Positions 54,301 through 64,000 of a stretch of DNA of 64,000 bases are shown piece after piece. The stretch is from the NCBI RefSeq assembly GCF_905147365.1, contig NC_056412.1:9602001-9666000 (forward strand), given 5' to 3'. A program made the position numbers and the translations under genes. The DNA is from Aricia agestis. Lineage: Eukaryota; Arthropoda; Insecta; Lepidoptera; Lycaenidae. The number at the start of each line of letters is the position of its first letter. The first letter of the stretch is position 1. The notes below the pieces were generated by a model. That model was not told the DNA's origin and searched no databases. It saw nothing but the letters and a program-made list of their open reading frames with translations.

Positions 54301-54596
54301 TCATCAGTTTCTGTCTTTACAATGATGTCCCTTAGCTTTTTCTCTTGCAACTTTGATTCCTTTTTACTGGAAACAATATCATTTTTGCTTAAATCTTTGC
54401 TGTCATTTAATGTTTCACTTTTTTCAAAGTAGTATGCTGATGTATAAAACTGCTGCTTCTTGTTTTGACATATTTTTGTAAGGCTTACGTTAGCACAAGG
54501 AGTAGTAAAGCATATCGCATTGTAGTATTTAAATTGTGTATAATATTGTTTTCCCAGTTTTCTGTAAATTGAAGCAGCGGAAGGTAGTAAAATCAT
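48377..54596 (-). CDS. SLC30A9: Zinc transporter 9 (SLC30A9/ZnT9)
   Basis: A cation-diffusion-facilitator protein; the family member is known as a mitochondrial zinc exporter. Twelve minus-strand exons: 54,212-54,596; 53,938-54,137; 53,765-53,837; 53,561-53,687; 53,012-53,150; 51,667-51,822; 51,382-51,493; 50,729-50,939; 50,281-50,398; 50,140-50,214; 49,025-49,138; 48,377-48,421. Phases close to 584 residues (human 568). The N-terminus is basic and amphipathic-looking (MILLPSAASIYRKLGKQYY), fitting a mitochondrial presequence, followed by a charged linker and the conserved FITPMRAMTEYLLK block. The transporter core begins SGRVVLTAVGI; His288 and Asp292 in CIHSLADT form the first zinc-site pair, and FEDTAAVAG (Glu412-Asp413) marks the second. 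Then DPDHPYGYTNMRYVSSLISG, NPLPDAIGSILVG and the C-terminal RHCDLEIL. The 211-bp exon 8 is markedly GC-rich. The last intron contains a hAT element. Confidence 0.97.
48478..48645. mobile_element. MITE in the last SLC30A9 intron
   Basis: CCCCTAGACAAGCAATTTTA...GTCAATATCACG pairs with CGTGATATTGACAGTAAAAT...CTCATCTAGGGG over about 38 bp. It sits only 57 bp from exon 12's acceptor. Confidence 0.88.
48660..48953. mobile_element. hAT MITE with perfect 8-bp target duplication
   Basis: 294 bp with ends CAGGGGTTCCCAAACC and (reverse) CAGGGGTTCCCAATCT, flanked by ATCTATGT at 48,652-48,659 and 48,954-48,961. Interior GGGCGCCGTGA appears near both ends. Located in SLC30A9 intron 11. Confidence 0.96.
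49216..49874 (-). mobile_element. GGGTTCCG-type element in SLC30A9 intron 10
   Basis: Begins TTTTTAGGGTTCTGTAGTCA and ends ACACGCACTTGGCCAGTTTT, i.e. the reverse of 10,995-11,920 with a different interior, including GTCTGTCCGTCTGACTGTCC and a run of about 17 C near 49,548. Confidence 0.75.
51936..52126. repeat. Imperfect inverted repeat in SLC30A9 intron 5
   Basis: CGACTAAACCTAAGCGAATC and GAAGCGTCTGCAACGCGGGA versus CAGACGCTCCCGTCCCGCGT and GCGTAGGTTTGGCTGAAGC. Probable degraded MITE. Confidence 0.6.
52127..53011. other. SLC30A9 intron 5, no coding signal
   Basis: AT-rich intronic DNA. A small inverted repeat (AGACTTAATATATACTATGG...) lies near 52,711-52,748; a TGACGTCA-type word occurs at about 52,294 and 52,626. 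Confidence 0.5.
53400..53480 (+). repeat. Short duplicated segment around a TA microsatellite
   Basis: GTAGATGTGT(T/C)ATCATCAGTCAG TCAAGG occurs at 53,399 and 53,447, separated by (TA)n; in SLC30A9 intron 4. Confidence 0.8.
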
Positions 54597-54929
54597 ATTT
54601 GATATTGTCTCCCTCGTTTTTCTATTAATTATGACGGTCTACAGCAGTGTCCTATTTAACATATTTATTCTCTAATGCTCGTTATACAGCAAGGATTACA
54701 ATTTACAGTATGTACTATAATCTTCAAACAATATTTTAATAATTTTCTATGAAAATAAGATTCCGTATTGAAATTTGAAGACAAAGATTTATCAAAACAT
54801 TGACGTATAGTTTTTTTTTTTGACAAAGATTTTGACAGTTGACAGTTAGTATAGTTTTTTTTTATGGCACGCCACACGCTGCACCAACGCAATTACGCAG
54901 AACTAGAGCGCAAACGTAAATTAACGTTT

Positions 54930-54973
54930 ATAACGCATGCGATATTATCGGTTGATAATATCGCATGCGTTAT
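54930..54973. repeat. 20-bp perfect palindrome arms, upstream of SLC30A9
   Basis: ATAACGCATGCGATATTATC (54,930-54,949) and its exact reverse complement (54,954-54,973), 4-bp spacer. It lies about 330 bp upstream of the SLC30A9 start codon. Confidence 0.92.
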
Positions 54974-56222
54974 TAAGATAACAATGTTTACAGTACATTT
55001 GTCATTTTGTATTAGGATGGTCATACTTACAATATGTAACTTTACACACTGCTGCGAATAATGCGATAATAACACCGCAATGGAAGTAGGACGTTGTGTT
55101 TCTCCGTCCTGCGATATTACGATATTATGATTCTAGAATGTTTTGTATCAGGACTCAGGAGTCAGGGGTCGGCAGCAGGGATGGGTAAGCTATTGAGTAT
55201 TTACTCAGACCAGAGTAAATACTCAGTAAAAATGAATTTAGACACTCAGTATTTACTTTTAACTGAGTATTTATGTTTTACAAACCAATTGAATTATATA
55301 TTGTTTTTCTTTATTTATTATTTATTTGTATGATATTTTTAAGTATAAGCTATGTTCTTTTTAAATATAACCAGTATATATTTATAAAAGAAAATAAAGC
55401 GATAATAACTCCGCAATGGAAGAATATCGCAAGAACGCAGTATTGCCAGATGTACGATTTTTTTAATTTAGTGAGAAAAATAAATATTGTTGGTTTTTAG
55501 GGGCTAAAATTTTTTGGGGATATTTTTGGAAGTTAATTTTTTACAGCTATATTTAATATAATATTTATTTCGTTTTTAGTACTATTATTATCATTTTTAT
55601 TGTTATATAATCATACTTTACTATAATAATTAGATATTTTATTATTATTATTTTTCAAATTCAAATTAACGAATTATTTTGCATAATATGTAAAAAAGTC
55701 CACTTCGACCCATCTTTTAAGGTTACTTTGAAAGTTGCATAAGCAAAAATAATTATTAATAATTTTGTGGAACGTACCCCAAATATTTATATTTTGGTAA
55801 GTTTTCTTCGAAATTTAGTGGGTTACAACCCACTAAATTACTACACTGCTAAAACTTACTTACTAACACTGACCTCCAAGTACGCTGGACTTAATATTAT
55901 GATACCCTTTGAAATATCAATATTTTCGAGTGATATCGATACGTGAATCGATATTATAAGGAAAATATCGGTAAAATTAAAATACCGGTATACAGTCCCT
56001 GTTAAGATGCTTTAGGAGAAAAATTTTTGAAGAGTTGGCAACATAGGTTGCGTCACTCGCGGCGCGGCGCTCTCTCGTAAGAAATATCGGTCGATAAAAT
56101 CGTGGCTGTGTGCAAGGAACGCTCGATATATCGCGCCTGTCTGCGGGACAACAGGAAACCTTTAGTTCTTTTTTGTTTATATAATGCTGACAATTGACAT
56201 GATTGTGTTCTCAGCCATATTA
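54974..56222. other. Intergenic, no gene seen
   Basis: Contains an ACTCAGTATTTACT-rich patch (55,190-55,275) and ATATCGATA-type words (55,915-55,980, also 34,540-34,620). Short frames only. Confidence 0.5.
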
Positions 56223-56455
56223 TCTATACTAATATTATAACTGCGAAAGTATCTCTGTCTATCTGTCTGTCTGTCTCGCTTTCACGCCAAAACTACCGAA
56301 CCGATTGTAATGAAATTTTGTATACAGATAGTCTACAGCCTGAGAAAGGACATAGGCTATAGAGTTTTTTTGATAAAAGCTTTTGACACCAATTTTGTTG
56401 ACATCGTGCGCTATAAACTAAAGTCCACGCGGACGAAGTCGCGGGTAACAGCTAG
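56223..56455 (+). mobile_element. Complete 233-bp mini Helitron-like element
   Basis: A|TCTATACTAATATTATAACT at the start; CTGTCTATCTGTCTGTCTGT and CCAAAACTACCGAACCGATT inside; ends with hairpin CGCGGACGAAGTCGCGGG then TAACAGCTAG|T. Best-formed short member of the group in this window. Confidence 0.78.
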
Positions 56456-56559
56456 TTATCACTAAACTCTGCGGGGCTAAAATGGTCACATTTAGCAATT
56501 CATTTCAATCAATTCAGGAAATGTCTAAACTGTCAAACTGACAAAATAATTATGTCAAA

Positions 56560-57511
56560 TTAGATGTCCCGCGCGGCTTCGCCCGCGTCTATTAGAAATT
56601 TTACGGAAACCGTACATTTTCCCATAAAAAATAGCTTATGTCCCTACTTCCTTCACTTGGTCTCTATATCTGTGCCAAATATTGCCATAAAAATTGCTCC
56701 AGTAGTTCGTAATTTCTAATATTTCCCATATTTTCTTGAGTTTCTTCGACCGTATTAGTCTTAGCGTGATAATATATTGTCTTACTCGATAAATGAGCTA
56801 TCTAACACTGAAATCGGACCTGTAGTTCCTGAGATTAATGAGTCCAAGCAAACATACTCTTCAGACTTAGTAGATATAGATTTTTTTTTAATTATAGCTT
56901 GACAAACTCGAGTCTCGATCTAAAAGACTATGAAAAGTATCAATACAGGGTCATTATAGGCTCATAACTCATAAGTCGTAACCATGGGACGATGCATGCA
57001 GATATAATATGGTAGTGATGATGATGATGATGATTAATGTAATTTGCATAGTAGCATAATATGCTTCCCGTTCTTAAAACAGCACCGAAACTCCCAAACT
57101 TGTATCTATAAAGAACCAGGAGTTCTCTCAGCACCTTCCGAACCACGGTATACCAATTACCAGGTATACCTCGGTGCAAAATCTTACTTGTTGGTAGCAT
57201 ATGCTTAGAATACTTCTCATGAAACCGAAGTCACCACATGTTTCCCTATAAATTTTAGAGGAGTTCCCTCGATTACGGATCCTTTATCAGATCACCACTT
57301 TTGTGAATATAATACCAAATTGGGATGATACCCTATAAACCAAAAGAAAAATTTTGAAAATCGGTTAACAAACGGCGGAGTAATCGTGGAACATAAGAAA
57401 ACGAACATAACACCTCCCCCATTTTGAAAGTCAGTTAAAATTGTAGCCTATGTGTTATTCTGATGTATAAGCATTAAGCTATAGGTATTGTTGTAAAGTT
57501 TTATTAATATA
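56560..57511 (-). mobile_element. Helitron-like element, 5' end interrupted
   Basis: Minus-strand 3' end GCGGGCGAAGCCGCG, GGGACATCTAA|T (CTRR with A). Aligns with 41,236-42,100 through its body but stops at 57,511, where a second element begins. Confidence 0.75.
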
Positions 57512-58570
57512 CTAGATGTCCCGCGCGGCTTCGCCCGCGTAAATTAGGAATTTTACGGAAACCGGATATTTTCCCATAAAAATAGCTCTTATGTCCCTAC
57601 TCCCTTCACTTGGTTTACTCTATATCTGTACCAAATATTGCCATAAAAATTGCTCCAGTAGTTCGTAATTTCTAATATTTCCCTCGTTTTTCCCACATTT
57701 TCCTGAGTTTCTTCGGTCGTATTAGTTTTAGCGTGATAATAAATAGCCTATAGTCTTATTCGATAAATTAACTATCTTACATACTCTCAGTTCAAGCAAA
57801 TATACTCTCAAGCAATATTAAGTATCGATTTTTTTAAATTATCGCTTGACAAACTCGAGTCTCGATCTAAAAGACTATGCAAAGTACCAATAACAGGGTC
57901 ATTATAGGCTCATAAGTCATAACCATGGGACGATGTATGGTATAAAATGGTAGTGATGATGATAATGATGATGAATGTAATTTGCGTAGTAGCATATGCT
58001 TTCCGTTCTTAAAACAACGCCGAATTTCCCAAACTTGTATCTATAAAGAATCAGGAGTTCTCTCAGCACCTTCCGAACCACGGTATACCAGGTATACCTC
58101 GCTGCAAAATCATGCTTAGAATACTTCTCACGAAACCGAAGTCACCACATGTTTCCATATAAATTTTGAGAAGTTCCCTCGATTACTTATGCATCCTTCA
58201 TCAGATCACCACTTTTGTGAATATAATACCAAATTGGGATGATACCACATATACCAAAAGAAAAATTTTGAAAATCGGTTCACAAACGGCGGAGTAAATC
58301 GCATTCAATATTATTCTAAATTGAAATAGAATAATATTGAATGCGATGATAGCGCCGTCCGCCGGATCTAATGTAAAACATTCCAAAATCAACAACTCCT
58401 TATAAATAAGAAATTAATTGAAAAAAACATTTTCCAGTAGACCAAACTGTAAATCTAAACCATTCTCGAATCTCCACGAACACACACAAAAAATTTCATC
58501 AAAATTGGTCCAGTCGTTTAGGAGGAGTTCAGTCACATACACACGCACACAAGAAATATATATATTAAGA
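57512..58570 (-). mobile_element. Helitron-like element adjoining the previous one
   Basis: Same 3' end (hairpin then CTAG|T at 57,512) and body; its 5' part differs, starting A|TCTTAATATATATATTTCT and continuing TGTGTGCGTGTGTATGTGAC. About 1.06 kb. Tail-to-head neighbour of 56,560-57,511, perhaps inserted into it. Confidence 0.75.
58298..58347. repeat. 21-bp perfect inverted repeat inside the Helitron-like element
   Basis: ATCGCATTCAATATTATTCT A and its exact reverse complement around an 8-bp loop, at the point where this copy departs from its relatives. Confidence 0.9.
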
Positions 58571-58584
58571 TAATATGTTGTAAA

Positions 58585-59395
58585 GTCTCTTAGTTTATGT
58601 ATTTTAGTTACTTTCATAGTATTATGTCCTACGGCATTTTGCTGTGGGGCAATGCTGCAGATATAAATACAATTTTTGTGCTGCAGAAGCGAGCTGTGCG
58701 GGCAATCTACAAGTTGGCCCGTAATACTTCACTTAGAGAAAAATTTAAGGAAACTGGAATCTTAACTGTTGCTTCTCAATATGTCCTATCAAATGTATTA
58801 TATGTTAAAAAGAATATATATAAATTCACGAAAGAATGTGATACCCATGGGAGAAATACTCGTAATAAACATATGCTTGAAATTCCGGTGACTAGACTTA
58901 CTAAAGTCAAAAATTCTTTTAAAGGTCAATGTATACGCCTTTATAATAAGATCCCAGAAATCGTTCAAAATCTCTCAATTAATAGATTTAAAAAAGTTGT
59001 TAAAGAACGTTTGTGTACCAAAGCGTCCAAAGCGTACTAGGTATAAAGTTACTGATTTCATGAATGATAGTACACCCACGTACACCATGGGAATAAGGTC
59101 GCCCCCTGCAGAGCTGTTTCTATATAATATTATATATAATAATTGTACACTCGTTGTATTTTATTTAGTCATAATGACACTGTTATTTTATAATATATTT
59201 TTTGTAATTTTCCATCTTTTTAGAAAAAGATGGCCCCGTGCGAGTTTCTTACGCCGGTTCTTCTCGCCGGGTTAGTTCCCGAACCGGTGGTAGGCATCTG
59301 TGTAGCTCCGACGTTCAGAGAATATTTGAAAAAAATAATTCTGAATAAAAAATTTTGAGTTTGAGATTGAGTTTTGAGTTTATGATTATATTTTT
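58585..59395 (+). pseudogene. 3' end of a decayed LINE reverse transcriptase
   Basis: The 147-codon frame from 58,597 encodes the post-catalytic part of a LINE reverse transcriptase: SIMSYGILLWGNAADI, LQKRAVRAIYKL, LPVTRL-like IPVTRLTK and the KGQCIRLYNKIPE block. The finger/palm core with YxDD and the endonuclease are absent (5' truncation). A frameshift near 59,035 separates KAY from the usual YKVTDFMND continuation in the next frame. The 3' region ends GTTTGAGATTGAGTTTTGAG, an A/T/G repeat tail instead of poly(A). Clade not assigned. Confidence 0.85.
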
Positions 59396-60012
59396 AACAA
59401 TTTGTGTAATTATATACTTAAATATTTTATTTATATAAAAGTATTTTCATTTTTCATATACTTTTGATTACTTTTGATTTCATATGCGTGTCGAATTGAT
59501 AACCTCCTTTTTTTGATGTCCTAATAATCTATAACGTGATAAAAATCTATAATATAAAATTATTGTCGACTATTGGTTGGCTGTAGTCTAATTTTATATT
59601 TTTATCGTTATACAAGCAAATATACGCATATCCCTACACGCACACTATGGCAATTGCACACAAGCATAAAATGGCCACGCGCTGGCGAGCTTCAATTTCA
59701 ATTTCAATTCAAGCTGGCGAGCGAAAAGTCAATGAAATCCATCTGCATCCATCATCCTTAATCTATGGGCTGACAAGTGTCAAATGCCAGCTGTCATTGT
59801 CAAATGTCAATGTCTGTTTAAAAGACGCGTCTCACGGTGTTTCACGTTTTCAATTTTAGAAATCTACATGTTTCGAGCTGAATCTCGTAGAATTGAAGTT
59901 CAAAGAGAATTCTAATATACTTGCTACGTGAGATTTATAAGATACGTCAACATACTTTGATATCAATATTGAATTGAATATATAAATTCCTAATCAGATC
60001 AAGGATACAAAG
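59396..60012. other. Presumed promoter and 5' UTR of the 60,013 gene
   Basis: No ORF of note. TGTCAAATG words repeat at 59,777-59,815; AATTTCAATTTCAATTCAAG lies near 59,692. No TATA box at a convincing distance. Confidence 0.4.
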
Positions 60013-63000
60013 ATGCCGGCCAGTAGCGTCAACTTGTACCATATGCAGGATGCTAAAAATAATTTCAATGCTGTACGACCGATACCAGTGTGCGATGAAT
60101 CTAATTACTATACGACTCCAAACCACAATATACACATATCGACGAATTGCTACTATGGTTATCATGAACTCAAAGCTGTTAAACACGTGGAGGAGTTTCA
60201 GGATTGCGAAATGAAGGAAGTAAATACAAATGAGCAAGTAATGGATGAATCACGTTCAAACTGCACTGCTCGAAAGCGAGGCGCAGATGACTACACATAT
60301 ACCCAAAATAAACGGCTACGTAAAGGTAAGAAAGTTTCAATTACTATTTAAGGGAAGCTCATTGAATATTCATTTGCATTAACTATTAAGAAATCTGTGT
60401 TTAATTAATAGAGTATTCAATGAGGTTCCATATAATTTCTGTCAACATGTTTGAGATGTATTAGAGTAATTATTGCAAGGTAAATGCAGGGCACATTTAT
60501 ATATACTTAATGTTTTTTTTTATATCTAAATATAATATTATACTTCAAAACTAAAGGTTGTTGGACAATAATGATGTTTTGATAAGAATTATATACATTA
60601 CTTGGTTTATTTATTACCTACATACCAGAGTTATTTTATACAAACAATTTCTAAAACTCTTATCAGAATGCAGTAAGTAAAGCTACCTACTGAATATAGA
60701 CTAAATTATCAAGTATTCAGTATACATTGCTAGTAGATTTAGTTCAATTGTGGTAAAAAACTACCCATTTAAAATCTTATGAATAAGAAGCAAAATGTCC
60801 TTTGCAAATGAAATCTGTGCCCTGCAATAACAGTAAAATGTATGTGAATTTATTTGGGACAAAATAGTTAGTGCAGGTGGATCATTGGACTAGGAATTGT
60901 CGTACTAGGTAAATAATTAGTAAAAATTTATTCGAAATGTAGTGTTACTTTGGTTGCAGTTTCAATATATTATGATTTTAACTTAATGTTGGTCAATTCT
61001 CTTATTTATTAGTACTGCCTAATCTAATTAGCTGCATATTTGTTTTCATTTTATATGTCTTCTTAAAGCATATTACTTTAGTCTACACTGATTACACACT
61101 AAAACTTTTGGGGCTAATAATATTTTAGAATCCCAAAGAATCTGTCTCAATATGTCGATAAATATTACGATTATGATAATAATAGTCAATGATCCCTTAT
61201 TATGATTCAATCTGATAAATCACAGTACCTACTTACTAATAATAAGATATAGTTATGGTCCTTGTCTGATACAAGGACAAATCATGGGTGTAGCGAGGTA
61301 CGGGCAGGGGGGAGGGGGCCAGCTGTCCCCTCCTACAAGAGCGATTGGTCGCTAATGCTCATGGGTTTCATTTAAGTCTAGGATTTTCTTAATCTACTGT
61401 ATTAATGATAATTTTAATCTTAATTTCTTATACAGTGCGTTAGAGTAAACACCGTTATCCTTGAAACCATCAAAATGAACAACTTTTTCTATGAGAACAA
61501 TGCTGGGAACTCAAAAAAATCTGTCTTTATACCCATAAAACTTGCCAATCCGGGCAATTTGTATGGGTATGAAGAGGGCATTTTTTTTTCAAGGATAACA
61601 ATGTTTACACTAACACACTGTATATTATTATCAAACAACTATTGTAAGTACTGATCGACTATAATTTTTCCTAAGAATTAATGTTCTTAAGTACTATATT
61701 ATTTTTATTTCTATGTCAAGATTAGGTGTTAACAATAATAATTAATGAATTACAATTTCATTAACTAATCTACAGATGAGATTATAAAACAATGTAGTAA
61801 TGAGAAAATATGTAATTATTTTTAATTATTATTGATAAATTGTCAATTATTATTTAAAAAAAATGACCATATTTTACTCATTATTCTTTTGATATAACAA
61901 TATTTTATGAATATATATTGTATAATTCTTTGCATGTTAATCAAATATCTCTGAGAATAGTTCAACTCGTTGGCCCACACATTGTTCTATAATACAGCCT
62001 TCTCTGTGTGCCAAATATATGTATACTATTATGTTTGATGTTTATGTTACTACACAAGCATAATATAACACTACACAACACGGTCAAATTAACTTGACGC
62101 ATCGCTGGAATGCGCCTGCTTGCTTCATAATGACGTCATCAAAGCATGCATCAAGTTATTGTGACAGAGTTATCAGTTATATACATATTATGTTTCTTAC
62201 ACAGCATATATCTCATGTGCAAATGTGTTAAACTAGATTATGTTATGTTAGAAAATAACTGGGTCAACAAAAACTGTAAAATTTGCAGAAAACCTTGCTT
62301 TACAAGATATTTTGATTAGGTTTTCTACAAGTTCTTTGAATAAAATATTGGGTTAGAAACTAAGTAAGTAATTACTAATTACGGTTTTTTTTAGAAAATC
62401 AATTTTTTCATGGAACTAAATAACGTTATTCTGTAATGTCATTGTATACAAGTAGTTCATACAACTTTTGATTTTTATTAGCAAAAAACTGAATCAGGTA
62501 CGATTTGATACCATAATCACAATTGAAATAGGACGAAAATGTTTATTTAGATTTTCCATTTTTCAACAAAAATTAAGTATGCAACCGATCAAAACTTTTT
62601 TACTGATTGACAGCTGATTTACCAAACTATCAATTATAAAAGTATGTTTTACATTACTACCAAGTCTGCAAACCTAAAAATTCAACTGAGTTTATCTATG
62701 AGTAAAATCCGCAATTACTTAGTTTCCAACGTATTAGTTTCAGCTTGTAATATAAATAATGCCCTTCACAGAGTTAAATACTTAAGCAATATTATGTACT
62801 TAATTTTAAATTAAAAATGGTTTCTTGTTAAAAATGTAAAGGCTTTTGCGCTAAACATTTACAAATACTAGACGTTTTGCACGGCTTCGTCCGTTTAATG
62901 GAGATCGCAGATGACAGACTTTTTGTGCGATCGAGTCTGCGATCTCCCGAAAATGATCTTTACATCTTAATGTAAAGATCATTTACGGCTTGGAACTACT

Positions 63001-63749
63001 ATGGTTGTGGAAACTGTACATTTTCCCGAAAAAAAAACAAGTTTCCTGGCATTCCGTTTCGTTAATTTGTGGCAAATATCATTAAAATCGCTCGAGTAGT
63101 TCGTAATATTAACGCTTTCATATATTAATTTTCCCGGTTTTACCACATTCTGTATATCCTAAAGCCTTCCTCAATAAATGGACTATACAGAACAAAATAT
63201 TTTTTCCAATTTGAACCTGTAGTTGCCGAGGTTAGCGCGTGCAAACCAATATATAAAATAACGAACTCTTCAGCTTTTAGTACTTATTTAAAGTATAGAT
63301 AACTACATATTATAAATGTTTGTGCAAAAGCCTAAAATAATTTGTTTGCACATGTAATTGGAACTGCAACAAAGCAATAGTACATAGGAGTTTGCTGAGT
63401 GTGGAAGTGAGGGCACAGTGTGATGAATTACAACTTTATTTCAGAGGATATGGTGCCGCCGACTTCCAACTACAATCCCTGCTTACTGCGTCCCACCCAC
63501 AACAATCCAGATATATCTCGTTGTCTCATGGTCCATATGATATAGATTGTTTTCTGATCTGTCTACTATTGAAACAGTCTAATTCAACAAAATTATATTT
63601 TATCTGCAGAAGTACAAACACAGAACAGTTATGAACCTGAGACAAAGAGAATGAGATCGAAAACGAGAGCAGAAGATCCATTGCTGGAGAGTTTATATTG
63701 GAATATACACGGCGGGACTTTGTTTACGTGCTATAACAGTTGTGATTAA
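60013..63749 (+). CDS. Small spliced protein with basic nuclear-type motif, function unknown
   Basis: Not recognised. The first exon, 60,013-60,325, starts AAAG|ATG and encodes 104 residues: polar, Asn/Tyr/His-rich, acidic in the middle (EEFQDCEMKEVNTNE) and ending in a bipartite-like basic patch (ARKRG...NKRLRK). A strong donor (AAAG|GTAAGAAAG) follows, in split-codon phase. The simplest completion is exon 63,610-63,749 (CTGCAG|AAGTAC), in phase, adding QTQNSYEPETKRMRSKTR, a second basic patch, and GGTLFTCYNSCD before TAA; total about 150 residues. A 75-bp in-phase cassette (63,445-63,519, encoding DMVPPTSNYNPCLL) may also be included; with read-through of its weak donor it would instead end at 63,550. 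Poly(A) signal at 63,843 supports the terminal exon. Nuclear localisation is an inference from the basic clusters. Confidence 0.7.
61433..61620. mobile_element. TA-flanked MITE in the intron
   Basis: 188 bp with ends CAGTGCGTTAGAGTAAACAC and (reverse) CAGTGTGTTAGTGTAAACAT, each continuing to GTTATCCTTGAAA, and TA at 61,431-61,432 and 61,621-61,622. Fits a Tc1/mariner-type origin. Confidence 0.9.
61623..62867. other. Intronic AT-rich DNA
   Basis: No coding signal, no clear inverted ends. A TGACGTCA word near 62,132 is the only notable motif. Confidence 0.5.
62868..63300 (-). mobile_element. Helitron-like element with secondary hairpin insertions
   Basis: Minus 3' end: hairpin-like ACGGACGAAGCCGTGC then AAAACGTCTAG|T. 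Within 50 bp of this end lie GGAGATCGCAGA...TCTGCGATCTCC (62,919-62,948) and AAATGATCTTTACAT / ATGTAAAGATCATTT (62,953-62,986). The 5' boundary is unclear. Confidence 0.65.
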
Positions 63750-63842
63750 CACTTAAGTGATATAACATAACATAGTATTTGGGACTGTTAAGTGACTAAA
63801 ACTTTGTAAATTTAGTATTTTCAACATATGAAAGTATTTTGT

Positions 63843-63848
63843 AATAAA
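63843..63848 (+). terminator. Poly(A) signal of the 60,013 gene
   Basis: AATAAA 94 bases after the proposed stop, within a GTAATAAACTTATAC context; defines the likely transcript end near 63,865. Confidence 0.65.
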
Positions 63849-64000
63849 CTTATACTAGGACAAGGGGGTTTTTATTTCAAAATTAAATATCTTATTTTAA
63901 TACTCTATTTATTTGTAAATAAATATAACATAAATGAGGCTATGTGAAATAGACATCAAAGATTACAATTCCATAAATACTATTAGCTAGATTTCATAAA

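Noticed and set aside
32120..54596. A co-regulated UFMylation-ribosome cluster
   Set aside because: RpL31 and UFSP2 are close, but EXOSC8 and SLC30A9 have unrelated roles and orientations are mixed; proximity alone does not support a functional cluster.

Overview
The window looks like an AT-rich lepidopteran (moth or butterfly) chromosome segment. Evidence: short phase-consistent spliced genes of animal type, AATAAA poly(A) signals, and dense non-coding repeats of kinds common in Lepidoptera (small Helitron-like elements ending in CTAG|T, the GACTTCCAAAAAGGAGG family, GGGTTCCG/CGGAACCC elements, a tRNA-derived SINE). The order is inferred by eye from motifs; species is not assigned.

Layout. 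Bases 1-32,100 contain no host gene I can support and are essentially a transposon layer cake. A near full-length Jockey-like LINE (two ORFs, poly(A), 11-bp target duplication) fills 2,573-7,451. It is followed by many MITEs, a tRNA-SINE, nested hAT elements, two TTAA-flanked elements, a 122-bp minisatellite running into an ACGTG/TCGTG microsatellite, a C/G-homopolymer-rich tandem array carrying a solo LTR, and a 164-bp perfect inverted repeat at 28,359-28,728.

Bases 32,100-54,600 are the gene-rich part. RpL31 (minus) and the exosome subunit EXOSC8/Rrp43 (plus) are divergent. UFSP2, the Ufm1-specific protease (plus, 10 exons, 585 codons), and the zinc transporter SLC30A9/ZnT9 (minus, 12 exons, 584 codons) are convergent. 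Exon phases close exactly in all four genes. Their introns are packed with small DNA transposons, several with visible target-site duplications.

Bases 54,600-64,000 hold a Helitron-like cluster, a decayed LINE 3' end, and a small nuclear-looking spliced gene of unknown function (60,013-63,749) with a poly(A) signal at 63,843.

The four recognised genes do not form one pathway: translation (RpL31), RNA decay (EXOSC8), UFMylation (UFSP2) and zinc transport (SLC30A9). RpL31 and UFSP2 touch loosely, since UFMylation targets ER-bound ribosomes in animals, but nothing here shows functional linkage. I see no convincing new multi-gene system; the most notable signals are structural (the perfect hairpin, the solo LTR with its internal empty-site controls, and the nested insertions).
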